This document shows, one piece after another, positions 7,758 through 15,051 of a stretch of 21,080 bases of DNA. The translations under genes were made by a program, and so were the position numbers. Origin of the DNA: a virus; IMG/VR virus record IMGVR_UViG_3300028735_000042, positions 1-21,080 of that record; one strand, 5' to 3'. The stretch's first letter is position 1. Every line of letters begins with the position of its first letter. The notes beneath the pieces are model-generated. The model had not been told where the DNA came from, did no database searches, and saw only the letters and a list, made by a program, of their open reading frames with translations.

Positions 7758-8732
7758 TTATTTCCTTTTCAATTGCGCGTTCCTGGCCCGCTCCCAGGCG
7801 TTGTAGTCCCCGGCGAGGCTGGGGTCGTAGATGCTTTTGGCCGGGGCTCCTGTGCCAGGTTTCACGGGAGTGATGGGTTTCGGTGCGCGGGTTAAGTTGG
7901 GTTTCGGTTTGGGAGCAGAAGCGAGGCTGGCTTCAATCCGCCCGATCTCGCGCGCGATGGCGATGGGCGAGGCAAGCCCGGCGATGCGCTTGGCTTCGGA
8001 GCGGTTTTTGGCAAGAAAGTAGGCGATCTCCGGTCCGCGCTCCGACTCCAGGATGGCCGCCTGCATGGCTCCGGGGAGGGGCACGTCGTCGGCGTCCGAC
8101 AGAACCTCGTCGTAATCAGGATGGGCTCTCCTGGCCTCTTCCTGCCGGTTCTGCCAGGCCGCCAGAGCCTCTTGCCGGCGCCGTTCGGCCTCGCGCTGCC
8201 TTTCGGCTTCGAGCTTCTGACGCTCGCGCTGTTCCAGCTTCCATTCCGTGAGGGCTTCGGAAAACTCCTCATAGGTCTCGAAGTCTTCCGGCTTCGGTTT
8301 CCCCTCAGGGGATGAATCCGGCTTGGCCGCCGCCGTGTCCGTTCCAGACGCCTTTTCTCCAGCCGGAGCATTTCCGGCCAGACGGGCTTCCAGCTCCGAG
8401 ACGCGGGCCGCGAGCTCGTGCTTTTCGCGGGTCAGTTTGTCGATGCGCTTCTGGTATCCGCCTTTTCGCTTGGGGGGATTCGGGGCCTCATCTTCCTTGG
8501 CCTCCGGCTCCTGCTCCAGATCTTCTTCCGGGGATTCCGAGTCCCCGACGCTTTCGGCCGCCGGCGCATCCGCCGAGGCCTCGGAGGAAAGATCCTGTTC
8601 GGGTGTATCGGAGGAATCCGAATCCGGTTCCCCGCCGGTCTGGTCTCTCCAGGCGATGTACTCGTTGTAGTCGTCCGGAGGCGCAGATTCCGGGGTCTCG
8701 GTCTGAGGATTCGTATCTTCGTCTTTGTTCAT
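7758..8732 (-). CDS. Scaffolding protein-like, P22 gp8 position
   Basis: A 324-residue, highly charged protein with the organisation of a phage scaffold: a long acidic, Ser/Glu/Pro-rich disordered N-terminal part (residues 1-85), a coiled-coil 'GGYQKRIDKLTREKHELAAR' onward (about 91-118), a second very polar helical segment (about 150-200, many Glu/Arg), and a basic C-terminal tail (NAWERARNAQLKRK), as used by P22 scaffold to bind coat. The start ATG at 8732 has a strong AGGAG four bases upstream. It sits between portal and coat as in P22-like phages. Assignment rests on position and composition rather than on a strong sequence motif. Confidence 0.8.
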   Translation of the reverse strand: MNKDEDTNPQTETPESAPPDDYNEYIAWRDQTGGEPDSDSSDTPEQDLSSEASADAPAAESVGDSESPEEDLEQEPEAKEDEAPNPPKRKGGYQKRIDKLTREKHELAARVSELEARLAGNAPAGEKASGTDTAAAKPDSSPEGKPKPEDFETYEEFSEALTEWKLEQRERQKLEAERQREAERRRQEALAAWQNRQEEARRAHPDYDEVLSDADDVPLPGAMQAAILESERGPEIAYFLAKNRSEAKRIAGLASPIAIAREIGRIEASLASAPKPKPNLTRAPKPITPVKPGTGAPAKSIYDPSLAGDYNAWERARNAQLKRK

Positions 8733-8739
8733 GGTGCTC

Positions 8740-10818
8740 CTATGGATTGGTGTCCGGGTGTATCAGCCCGCCCGTAGGCTGTGAGGGGACCCCGGCTCCG
8801 GGAATTGCAGGCCCGTAATCAGGCCCTCCAGACTCCGGCTGGGGCGCCGCGTTAAGCTGCTGGAGCCGCTCGCCGAGAGTACGAATCTCGGCTTGCAGCG
8901 TTTCAATGGCATTTCGTGAGCCAAGCTGGGCTTGGGTCTTCAGGAGTTCGACCTCGGCCTTCAGGGTCTCGATCCGCTCCCGCGACTCCAGTTCCAGCCG
9001 CTTGGCCTTGATGTCGTCATTCGCCCGGTTCAGTTCCGCGGTAAGCTGCTCGATCATCTGAGACATCTGCTGGAGCTTGGCCTGTACCTGAGGAGGAACC
9101 GGTTCGCCGCCTTGTTTGTCGTCTTCGGCAAGATTCGGAGGCAGAGTCTTGCGGAAGCGGTCGGCCAGCTCGGGAGCGCCGGGAACGTCGCTGTTCCGGA
9201 ACAGAATGTCGCCGGCAATCTGGAGGAGCTGCGGATAGGCTTGAGCGAACTTCGTGAGCATGTCGAAGGCTTCCTGCCGTTTGGTGGTGTAGGACGGTCC
9301 GGTGGAAACGGTGACATCGTACTTGCCCACCGACAGGTCGTAATGCCGGTAGCGATTGGCTTCCTCGTCGAAGAAGCGTTCGTTGACCCGGATGACGCGC
9401 TGGGAATCGTCCTCGCCGATGATGCGGATTGTTCGGGCCGTATCGTAGATCCGCGGGATGAGATCGACCAGAATCCGGCCGGCCTGGCGCTGGGATCGCG
9501 CCAGATTGTCGAGGAAATGATAGGTCGCAACGTCCCCTTCGCGCTGCCGGGCCAGGATCGCCTTCCCGCTGGTCTCGTTCGAGCGGGCTCCCAGGGAAGC
9601 GTCATAGATCCCCGTCGTGGCCTTGATGTCGTCCGAGGACTGGGCCGCGCCGACGCTGAGAGCCTGAATGGGCGGCTCGAATGTGTTCCGGGTGGGGGGC
9701 GGCACCGGCTGCCCGTTTATCGAGATGGGCTTGTACTGGAGGTACGGGTGGTTAATCAGGTTGGCGGTGCGCCAAACGTGTTCATGCCCCGCGAACTGCC
9801 CCTCGGCCCCGATCCAGGGCGACTTGGGAGCGAGCATGACCGTCTCGGCTTGGGCGGTCTTGTAGTAGTTGTAGAGCTGCTGGGGATCTCTGGCGAAGCG
9901 GATGAGAGAGAACAGCCTGCGCTCGCCGTCCACAACCATCTCCCGGCCGAATATCCGGACAATCGGGAGGTACTGACCGGGCCAGGGCTCGTCTTCCAGG
10001 GTCTCGGCGCCATTGATGCTGGCGCAACGGATCTCACGGGTGAGCACTTCCCGCTCCTTGAGGACGGCAATGCCCTCATGTTCGGGACCTAGCTGGTCTT
10101 CAAACACCCTGGTTCCATCGGCGAGAGCCAGCAAACGCTTGCGCTTCGTCCGGACGTACCAGTATTCAGCCACCTGCACTGAATCGTCGGTAATCCAGCC
10201 TTCGGCTTGGCCTATATCGCCGTCGAAGAAGTTGGTTGAGGAGGTCTCCGAGCCGGGCCAGCGCTCCTTGAATTCCTGCTTGGACATCCGCTCGACCACG
10301 AAGACGTACCGGGCGTCGGAACCGTCCGCACGTTTGGCGTAGGGATCGAAGTAGACGGAGAAGGGGTCGGCGATGGGCTCGATCTTGATTTCCAGATCGA
10401 AACTTTCGTCGCCGGCGTAGTCGGTCAGAATCCGGAATGCCCCGAAGCCGCACATGACCGCGTGCTCAAAAGCTGTCTGGTAGGCCACATCGGCGTCCGA
10501 GGCATACTCGATGTGCCGGATCAAACCCTGAATCACTTCAGCCGTATCCGCATCCCCGGAGGAATCGTCGGTTGGACTGATTTTGATGGCGGGCTTATTC
10601 TGCCGGCTGTCATTGACCACCTGGGCGACGAACCCAGGCAGCTTGTTGATGGTGATGACGGGCCGGTTCGAGGATTCCCGCTGCTGCCGGGCGCGTTCGT
10701 CCCACTGGTCTCCGGCCAAAAACCGGAGATCCTGACGGGCCTGTTCCCGGTTCCAGTTCTCGGCTTCGGATGCTTCCTGGAAACGCTCTTTGGCTTCCTT
10801 CAGTAGTTTTGAGTCCAT
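8740..10818 (-). CDS. Portal protein, P22 type
   Basis: A 692-residue protein (P22 gp1 is 725). N-terminal 'ENWNREQARQDLRFLAGDQW' and 'NRPVITINKLPGFVAQVVND' are typical of P22-type portals, followed by 'VYFDPYAKRADGSDARYVFV', a wing/stem region with 'ARDPQQLYNYYKTAQAETVM' and 'SSDDIKATTGIYDASLGARSNETSGKAI', and a long C-terminal coiled-coil (about residues 590-665) ending in a Pro/Gly-rich tail, the position of the P22 barrel. It forms the dodecameric ring for DNA entry and exit. Lies 19 bases after the terminase nuclease stop and seven bases ahead of the scaffold. No strong Shine-Dalgarno is seen before the ATG. Confidence 0.93.
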   Translation of the reverse strand: MDSKLLKEAKERFQEASEAENWNREQARQDLRFLAGDQWDERARQQRESSNRPVITINKLPGFVAQVVNDSRQNKPAIKISPTDDSSGDADTAEVIQGLIRHIEYASDADVAYQTAFEHAVMCGFGAFRILTDYAGDESFDLEIKIEPIADPFSVYFDPYAKRADGSDARYVFVVERMSKQEFKERWPGSETSSTNFFDGDIGQAEGWITDDSVQVAEYWYVRTKRKRLLALADGTRVFEDQLGPEHEGIAVLKEREVLTREIRCASINGAETLEDEPWPGQYLPIVRIFGREMVVDGERRLFSLIRFARDPQQLYNYYKTAQAETVMLAPKSPWIGAEGQFAGHEHVWRTANLINHPYLQYKPISINGQPVPPPTRNTFEPPIQALSVGAAQSSDDIKATTGIYDASLGARSNETSGKAILARQREGDVATYHFLDNLARSQRQAGRILVDLIPRIYDTARTIRIIGEDDSQRVIRVNERFFDEEANRYRHYDLSVGKYDVTVSTGPSYTTKRQEAFDMLTKFAQAYPQLLQIAGDILFRNSDVPGAPELADRFRKTLPPNLAEDDKQGGEPVPPQVQAKLQQMSQMIEQLTAELNRANDDIKAKRLELESRERIETLKAEVELLKTQAQLGSRNAIETLQAEIRTLGERLQQLNAAPQPESGGPDYGPAIPGAGVPSQPTGGLIHPDTNP

Positions 10819-10837
10819 GGCGTATCTGTGAATCCGG

Positions 10838-11578
10838 TCAGCCCATCATCCAGGAGCCCCCTCCGGGCTCGAATGAGACCAACACGTTGCGTTGCTGCGG
10901 TGCGGCGGGCTTGGACTGGAGGATCTCGGTAAGAGACATCTCCAGATACCGGGTGGCGTCCAGCAGGTGATCCCGGTCTTTGACGACCCGCCCCTTTTCA
11001 TCCCGCCTGTAGAGGCGGAACTCTTCCAGCCAGTTCCGCAAGCTGGAGAAGACCTTCAGGCGGCCGGAACTCAGGCGTTGCCACAGCCTGTAGATCCCGG
11101 TTTCCACGGAATTGTCGGCGACGTGGAGCTTCAGGCCCAGTTCGGTGTACATCTGGAGCAACTGGCGGCCATCGACCTGACTCCTTCCCCGGGCCGCCGG
11201 GTCGATGGCTCCGTGAATCCATTCCCCCCTGGAGCGGATTGCCTGAGCGTGGACGCTCGGCTCAGCCTCTCCCCGGTAATGCTCGCTGTAGAGGTAGAGC
11301 ACATCGGTATCCCGGTTCAGGGCGCCCCAGACGGCAGCCGTGCGGTTCCAGGCAACGTCCAGGCCGTAGGCCCTGGGCCAATGCTCCGGCAGGGGGAAAT
11401 CCCCCACTGTAATGTCCGATTCAGGCACCGGGTAGATGGCTCCGGACCCAAGCGACGGAACTCCCCGCGAGCGGGCCTCGCGCTGATAAGGCGGTATGGA
11501 CTGCCAAAGCTCGCGCTTGACCTCCTCGGACAGATGGGGCGCATCATCCCAGGTAGCCAGGCAAACAAAGCGTGAAAT
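10838..11578 (-). CDS. Terminase large subunit, C-terminal nuclease half (separated)
   Basis: This frame is open from just after a TGA (11597-11599) and reads EPEGCAISRFVCLATWDDAP then HLSEEVKRELWQSIPPYQ, the segment that normally follows the ATPase domain in one polypeptide. The RNase H-like nuclease is complete: 'AYGLDVAWNRTAAVWGA' with the first Asp, 'GAIDPAARGRSQVDG', and 'KDRDHLLDATRYL' with the last acidic residues. There is no in-frame ATG or TTG near the start. An ATT at 11576-11578 lies eight bases after a strong GGAGG and is my choice, while a GTG at 11428 would delete conserved sequence. It either functions as a separate polypeptide pairing with the ATPase half or marks an inactivated terminase. 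Confidence 0.8.
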   Translation of the reverse strand: MSRFVCLATWDDAPHLSEEVKRELWQSIPPYQREARSRGVPSLGSGAIYPVPESDITVGDFPLPEHWPRAYGLDVAWNRTAAVWGALNRDTDVLYLYSEHYRGEAEPSVHAQAIRSRGEWIHGAIDPAARGRSQVDGRQLLQMYTELGLKLHVADNSVETGIYRLWQRLSSGRLKVFSSLRNWLEEFRLYRRDEKGRVVKDRDHLLDATRYLEMSLTEILQSKPAAPQQRNVLVSFEPGGGSWMMG

Positions 11579-11596
11579 GGCGCAGCCCTCCGGTTC

Positions 11597-11728
11597 TCAC
11601 TTGCTCCAGCGGGCAAGCAAGTACCCGAGGCAGACGAAAGCCGCCATCGGAACGACAACAGCCAGGCCAACCACCAGGAGCGCAGCCGAAACCAGCGTTT
11701 CACTTACGTGCAGGATCATCATTTTCAT
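11597..11728 (-). CDS. 43-aa membrane protein lying between the terminase halves
   Basis: ATG at 11728 overlaps the TGA that ends the ATPase half (ATGA), and the TGA at 11597 is immediately followed, in the same frame, by the nuclease half. The sequence is MKMMILHVSETLVSAALLVV then GLAVVVPMAAFVCLGYLLAR and WSK: one long hydrophobic stretch (residues about 12-38, possibly two short helices around Pro27) and a basic C-terminus. Removing the 131 bases 11597-11727 would join '..FLPGGRPPQ' to 'EPEGCAISRF..' in frame, so this gene appears to be an insertion within an ancestral terminase gene. Function unknown; a holin-like or regulatory micro-protein is possible but unsupported. Confidence 0.55.
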   Translation of the reverse strand: MKMMILHVSETLVSAALLVVGLAVVVPMAAFVCLGYLLARWSK

Positions 11729-12455
11729 TGCGGCGGACGGCCTCCCGGGAGAAAAGCCAGTACGACCTCGCTCAATCCCTGGAGCGGCGTAAAGGTAAGC
11801 ATGAGCAGGCCGCCGGTGGTCATGGTCCGCAGCAGGCACTCGGTGTAGATGTCCATGGGAGGCTCCTCATCGAGCCAGACCAAGTGCTGCTCGGTTCCCT
11901 GAAAGGCTTCCCTTCGCTGGTCGTAACTCTTCAGCACCAGGGTCGAGTGATCGCCGGCAGCGTGCCGCACGTAGACGATCTCGACAGCATCCCGGATGCC
12001 TTCTCTCCGGCGGGGCTCTCCCAGAATCAAATCCCCGGGGATCATCCCGGTTCCCCACTTGCCCATGGGGCCGAGGAGTTTCTCCTGGATAATCTCCCGG
12101 ACGGTCTTGGAACTGTCTCCGGCCGCCCACGCCCTGATGCCTCTCGGGAAGCGATGTCCCTCCCACCAGGCGGGATAAATGCCCGTGAGATGGCAGGTCA
12201 GCTCATAGGCGCCTACCCCTTCGGTCTTGCCGATCCGGTTGGCGGCCAGCATCAGCCGTTCGCGGTGGGGAGATCCATCGCAGTCCGGCGGGCAGCCAGG
12301 CATGGGCTTGTGGTTCCCGCCGGCGCGGAAAAACTCCATGTGCTTCGGATACAGTTCGCGCCGGAGCGGACCCTGTTCGGGGTAGTAGCGCAGAATCTTG
12401 TTCCGGGCGCGCCTCCGGGCTTCCCTCTCGATGTCAGCCAGAGTATAGGGCTCAA
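11725..12455 (-). CDS. Terminase large subunit, N-terminal ATPase half (frameshifted start, truncated)
   Basis: The packaging ATPase domain is clear: Walker A-like 'ANRIGKTEG', then 'CHLTGIYPAWWEGHRFPRGI', 'WAAGDSSKTVREIIQEKLLG', 'TLVLKSYDQRREAFQGTEQH', Walker B 'VWLDEEPP' and coupling 'LLMLTFTPLQGLSEVVLAFL'. The conserved sequence begins before the only in-frame ATG (12339): upstream codons read LEPYTLADIEREARRRARNK and ILRYYPEQGPLRRELYPKHM, yet contain no ATG, GTG or TTG. A TTG at 12455 overlapping the small-terminase stop (TTGA) is the natural start but is one base out of frame; one extra C in the CCC at 12448-12450 would give MSPYTLADIERE. The product stops at 11725 before the nuclease. 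Either a lesion, a sequence error, or recoding. Confidence 0.75.
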
Positions 12456-12952
12456 GCTGAGACCAGTTTTCTGGCGATCCGGCGGAGCTCTTCGAGTTCC
12501 TCGTCGGTGAGGCAGCGTAAGCGCTGTTCCTCGATGCTGAGCGGCGCCGAAGAGTTTTCCGGGCTATCGAATCCCTCCCTGTAGTTCTCGCGGTACTTGG
12601 CCGGGTTGGCAGCTTGCAACAGCCTGATGAGCAGCGCGTCGGAGTAGCGGCGGATGACTAGCGGAGGCCCGGGACGGAGCTCGCCGGTAGCTTTGTCTCG
12701 AACCCACTTCCGGCAGACTTCGCCCCTGTAGATCACCGGTTCGGCCACGCCCTCTATGGCCCTCCGTACCGCCTCGTCTTCGAGCACCTGAGCGGCTTCC
12801 CGCTGGGCCTGGGCGAAGGCGGCGGCGTAGCGGCGGTCCGACAGGAGGCGCCGGTAGTGCATGGCCCGGCTGATTTTGGCCGCGCGTGCGGCCTTGGTCA
12901 CGCTGTAGGTGCGGCGATAGGCCGCGAGGAATATCTGGGCTCGGTTGGCCAT
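12452..12952 (-). CDS. Terminase small subunit
   Basis: A 166-residue protein beginning MANRAQIFLAAYRRTYSVTK with an N-terminal helix-turn-helix ('SVTKAARAAKISRAMHYRRL'), then 'YAAAFAQAQREAAQVLEDEAVRRA' and the segment 'ALLIRLLQAANPAKYRENYR' that is typical of one family of small terminases (phBC6A51-like, from memory). It recognises the packaging site and recruits the large subunit. The gene sits directly ahead of the large subunit, with the stop overlapping a TTG. The ATG follows the upstream membrane-protein gene by 12 bases; no strong Shine-Dalgarno is visible. The C-terminal part is acidic (DEELEELRRIARKL), suitable for partner contact. Confidence 0.85.
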   Translation of the reverse strand: MANRAQIFLAAYRRTYSVTKAARAAKISRAMHYRRLLSDRRYAAAFAQAQREAAQVLEDEAVRRAIEGVAEPVIYRGEVCRKWVRDKATGELRPGPPLVIRRYSDALLIRLLQAANPAKYRENYREGFDSPENSSAPLSIEEQRLRCLTDEELEELRRIARKLVSA

Positions 12953-12964
12953 TTACGATGAAAC

Positions 12965-13204
12965 TCACGGAGCGGGGTTGGGGATGTCTTCCAGATGCCG
13001 CAAACGGCTTTCCATTCCCTCCATGCGCGCGGAGCAGACCGGGATGCTCTGGTATTCGGTCTTCAGGGCGTCCAGGAGCTTCTCCGTTGAGGAGGCCAGT
13101 TCGGCCCGAATCTGCTGTTTCAGCAGATAGTTCAGGAACTGGCCCAAGACTCCCGCCCCGGACAGCGCCAGAGCCGCCATGGCAATGTAGTCGCTCGGGG
13201 TCAT
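12965..13204 (-). CDS. Small membrane protein with cytoplasmic helix
   Basis: A 79-residue protein coupled by ATGA to the upstream gene (13201-13204). Residues about 8-27 (AMAALALSGAGVLGQFLNYL) form one transmembrane helix, followed by a charged helix with heptad-like spacing ('LASSTEKLLDALKTEYQSIP', 'MEGMESRLRHLEDI'). Such single-span proteins with a coiled tail occur next to phage terminase genes and are sometimes called holin-like or DUF proteins. I do not recognise the family. A lysis role is possible given the lack of other lysis genes in the window, but no endolysin neighbours it. Confidence 0.65.
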   Translation of the reverse strand: MTPSDYIAMAALALSGAGVLGQFLNYLLKQQIRAELASSTEKLLDALKTEYQSIPVCSARMEGMESRLRHLEDIPNPAP

Positions 13205-13713
13205 TTCTTTGTCGAACTGAAGTAGTCCTCCAGTGGGTACAGTCCGTATGGACGGGTTTCCACGAAGACCCTGCCAAGCCGCTGCTCAATCCGATAGACG
13301 GCGTGGAAGAAATTGCCGCGATCCATGCCCAGGACTGCGCAGCAGGGCTTCCACTCCCGGCCTTCGATGAAGTGCAGGCGGAACAGTTTCCATTCCCTTT
13401 CGTCAAGATGGCGCCGGCTGAGGAGCCAGAAATCGGCCAGATAGTCCTCGGTCCGCCGCTCGAAATGCAGTTTGGTGTCTTTCCCCCTGGGCACCCACTG
13501 CTGAGACACCCTGCTTGCATAGCGCGGAAGGACCTGAAGGCGCTGATAGCGCTGCCAGCATACCCGAAACGCGCCACGGTACACGCAATCGCACGGCCGC
13601 AGGCGCTTCCAGGAGGCTATCAGCACGAACCCCGAACCGGCGCAATGCCGGCAGCGTTCGCTGGCTAAAAGCCGGACCCAGGATTCGTCCCAGATACGAG
13701 GATCTGGTCCCAC
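13201..13713 (-). CDS. Zinc-finger plus sigma-region-4-like regulator (late activator candidate)
   Basis: About 170 residues from a GTG at 13713 with AAGG upstream; the longer open frame from 13911 overlaps the preceding gene and lacks sensible sequence. Cys21-x2-Cys24 in 'CRHCAGSGFV' and Cys41/Cys43 in 'RPCDCVYRGAFRVC' look like a zinc-binding pair of knuckles. The C-terminal part 'HLDEREWKLFRLHFIEGREW' then 'KPCCAVLGMDRGNFFHAVYR' and 'IEQRLGRVFVETRPYGLYPL' has the shape of a sigma-70 region 4 helix-turn-helix. Similar proteins, as I recall, occur in prophages ahead of late genes. Together with its position just upstream of the terminase genes this suggests an antiterminator- or activator-like regulator. 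Role is inference. Confidence 0.65.
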   Translation of the reverse strand: MGPDPRIWDESWVRLLASERCRHCAGSGFVLIASWKRLRPCDCVYRGAFRVCWQRYQRLQVLPRYASRVSQQWVPRGKDTKLHFERRTEDYLADFWLLSRRHLDEREWKLFRLHFIEGREWKPCCAVLGMDRGNFFHAVYRIEQRLGRVFVETRPYGLYPLEDYFSSTKK

Positions 13714-13994
13714 CGGTTCACGCCTTGCGAGGCGAGAGCCACCCGCAAGGACCGGATTGCCCGGGCGTGCATGGCATGTACGGCCGAGGGATAGGTCCCG
13801 AACGCGCTGGCGATTTGGGTAAGCGTCCAGCCTTCCCGGTATTTCAGGATCAAGAGCCGGCGCTGCCGCGCCGGCAGGCCCGCCACTAACGACCAGATCA
13901 GCCGTCTGCATTCCTTTTCGCTGGCCTCAGTCTCCGGGGTGCTCCAGACTACACCGCACAGGAGTTGACGACCGCCCCAAAGATCTCCCTGCAT
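13665..13994 (-). CDS. Sigma-70 region-4-like helix-turn-helix protein
   Basis: A 109-residue protein whose C-terminal two thirds reads LPARQRRLLILKYREGWTLT followed by 'QIASAFGTYPSAVHAMHARAIRSLRVAL', the classic sigma region 4.2 layout: an RQRRLL-type helix, YREGWTLTQIA, then a recognition helix with a Ser-Ala-Val-His segment. No region 2 is present, so it cannot be a complete sigma factor. It resembles small phage activators of the RinA/ArpU kind. It overlaps its neighbours on both sides (46 bases with the upstream gene, about 49 with the downstream gene), an unusually deep overlap that leaves its exact start uncertain. Confidence 0.65.
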   Translation of the reverse strand: MQGDLWGGRQLLCGVVWSTPETEASEKECRRLIWSLVAGLPARQRRLLILKYREGWTLTQIASAFGTYPSAVHAMHARAIRSLRVALASQGVNRWDQILVSGTNPGSGF

Positions 13995-14329
13995 TGATTC
14001 GGTATGTGCTTCAATGTCCAGACCCCGCGCGGGTTGGCGTTCAGCGGATGGACTCTGCGCTCTACGCCATCGGCATCGACCACGACCTCGGGGACCTCCC
14101 GGTTGTGGGAGTAGCGGGTTCTGGTGACCGGGCTCGAACTCGGTTCGGCATCCAGAGCATCAAGAACTTCCAGGGCATGAACCCGCCTGCGGGTGGCAAG
14201 CAGGCGCACCCGCCCATCAGAGAGGAGGCGGCGAGCCTGCGACTCCTTGGCCCAGAAAAGCAGCTCGCCGGCGCGATTCTGGACCCGGACACGCAAAGGG
14301 AATGCTGGAAGTTCCTGTGGATGGAGCAC
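13949..14329 (-). CDS. Hypothetical protein, 126 aa
   Basis: The start is GTG at 14329 (reads VLHPQELPAFPLRVRVQNRA), with no obvious Shine-Dalgarno. The sequence continues 'GELLFWAKESQARRLLSDGR' 'VRLLATRRRVHALEVLDALD', suggesting a small alpha/beta fold, and later contains 'VVVDADGVERRVHPLNANPR'. I do not recognise the family. It follows a 113-base gap with two hairpins after the sigma-factor gene, so it may be the first gene of the late transcript. Codon usage (GC-rich third positions) is like the neighbours, supporting coding. Confidence 0.55.
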   Translation of the reverse strand: MLHPQELPAFPLRVRVQNRAGELLFWAKESQARRLLSDGRVRLLATRRRVHALEVLDALDAEPSSSPVTRTRYSHNREVPEVVVDADGVERRVHPLNANPRGVWTLKHIPNQCREIFGAVVNSCAV

Positions 14330-14363
14330 TGCCGAGAGGGGGTAACTGGGAGTCGTTGTTTAG

Positions 14364-14426
14364 GGTCGGCTTCTTCCGACCGAGCGCTTTCCCAGACGGC
14401 GCCGCGCGTCCGCCGCGGACGGACGC
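14364..14426 (-). terminator. Two-hairpin region between sigma-factor gene and late genes
   Basis: In the 113-base gap 14330-14442 two perfect hairpins occur: GCGTCCG (14406-14412) with CGGACGC (14420-14426) around seven bases, and GGTCGG (14364-14369) with CCGACC (14376-14381) around six bases. Neither is followed by a clean U-run on the minus strand (the second is followed by CTAAACAACG). They may end or attenuate the early transcript, and a late promoter could lie here; no confident -35/-10 pair is seen. Confidence 0.4.
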
Positions 14427-14442
14427 ACGAATCTGCAATAGT

Positions 14443-15051
14443 CTACCCGCAAGCCCTCCGAATTTTCACGTCCGGGCTGGGTTTTTTTTCGAGATGCCGG
14501 CTGGTGAGCCTCGAAAATTTTGCTTTTGCCCGGGACTTGAGCAGCCGGAAGCTGGTGGCAGAAAGGCACATCTCTGCCTGAATCCGCTCGGCAGGTTGAT
14601 TTTCGACGTAGAAGCGCACGAGGACCTCCCGGTCGGCTGGGCGCAACTCGTTCAGAAGCTTGGCCATGATTCCTGCGCGCTCGTTTTCCCATACTTGCCG
14701 TTCGGGATCGTGGCGGTCGTCTACGGGATCTTCGGAGAGATCTTCGAGGGCGGTGAGGCGATTCCTCGCGCTCACCGCCAGGCCGATGACCTTGGCCATG
14801 GTGTTCTTGAGCGTTCCGAAGATGTAACCGGGAAGAGCCTCCGGCTGCCTTACCCGGCATTCGCGAATTGCCATAAGGACGGCGATATAGACATCGTGAG
14901 CGCGATCATCGGCATCTTCCCGGTTGCCGATCCTGCGCAGGAGATACCAGCGGACCGTGCGTTGCATGAAGAGATATAGCTCCTCTTCCGCACAGGGCTC
15001 TCCGGCCTGGATGCGTTCCACCAAGCCTGTCCAATCAGAGCCGGAAGTCAC
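14443..15051 (-). CDS. ECF-like RNA polymerase sigma factor, phage-encoded
   Basis: A 202-residue sigma-70 family protein. Region 2 spans residues about 8-90: 'LVERIQAGEPCAEEELYLFM', 'YLLRRIGNREDADDRAHDVY' and 'GYIFGTLKNTMAKVIGLAVS'. Region 4 spans about 140-190: 'LRPADREVLVRFYVENQPAE' then 'RIQAEMCLSATSFRLLKSRA'. Region 3 is missing, as in ECF factors. The 'MxLxxTxFRLLKSRAKAKF' ending is one I associate with Acidobacteriota sigma factors, which is the best clue to the host. ATGA overlap with the upstream gene (15048-15051) indicates coupled expression. Likely redirects host polymerase to phage (late) promoters, though a host-derived moron is also possible. Confidence 0.85.
   Translation of the reverse strand: MTSGSDWTGLVERIQAGEPCAEEELYLFMQRTVRWYLLRRIGNREDADDRAHDVYIAVLMAIRECRVRQPEALPGYIFGTLKNTMAKVIGLAVSARNRLTALEDLSEDPVDDRHDPERQVWENERAGIMAKLLNELRPADREVLVRFYVENQPAERIQAEMCLSATSFRLLKSRAKAKFSRLTSRHLEKKPSPDVKIRRACG

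Noticed and set aside
1590-10092. Long plus-strand open frames (for example 1590-2966, 3918-4901, 6393-7895, 8932-10092)
   Set aside because: All lie antisense to well-supported late genes, are Arg/Gly/Pro rich and have no starts or motifs of their own.
11584-11650. Shared 'FVCL' in the inserted micro-protein and the terminase nuclease half, suggesting duplication
   Set aside because: The underlying codons differ at several positions and the match does not extend, so it is probably coincidence.
12564-13577. 337-aa minus-strand frame
   Set aside because: It crosses three better-supported genes (small terminase, membrane protein, zinc-finger regulator) in another frame and has low-complexity Arg/Gly/Ser composition.
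14452-14489. Plus-strand terminator-like structure: AGCCC/GGGCT stem followed by eight T
   Set aside because: It falls in the 3' end of the minus-strand sigma gene, where the run encodes Lys residues, and no plus-strand gene ends before it.
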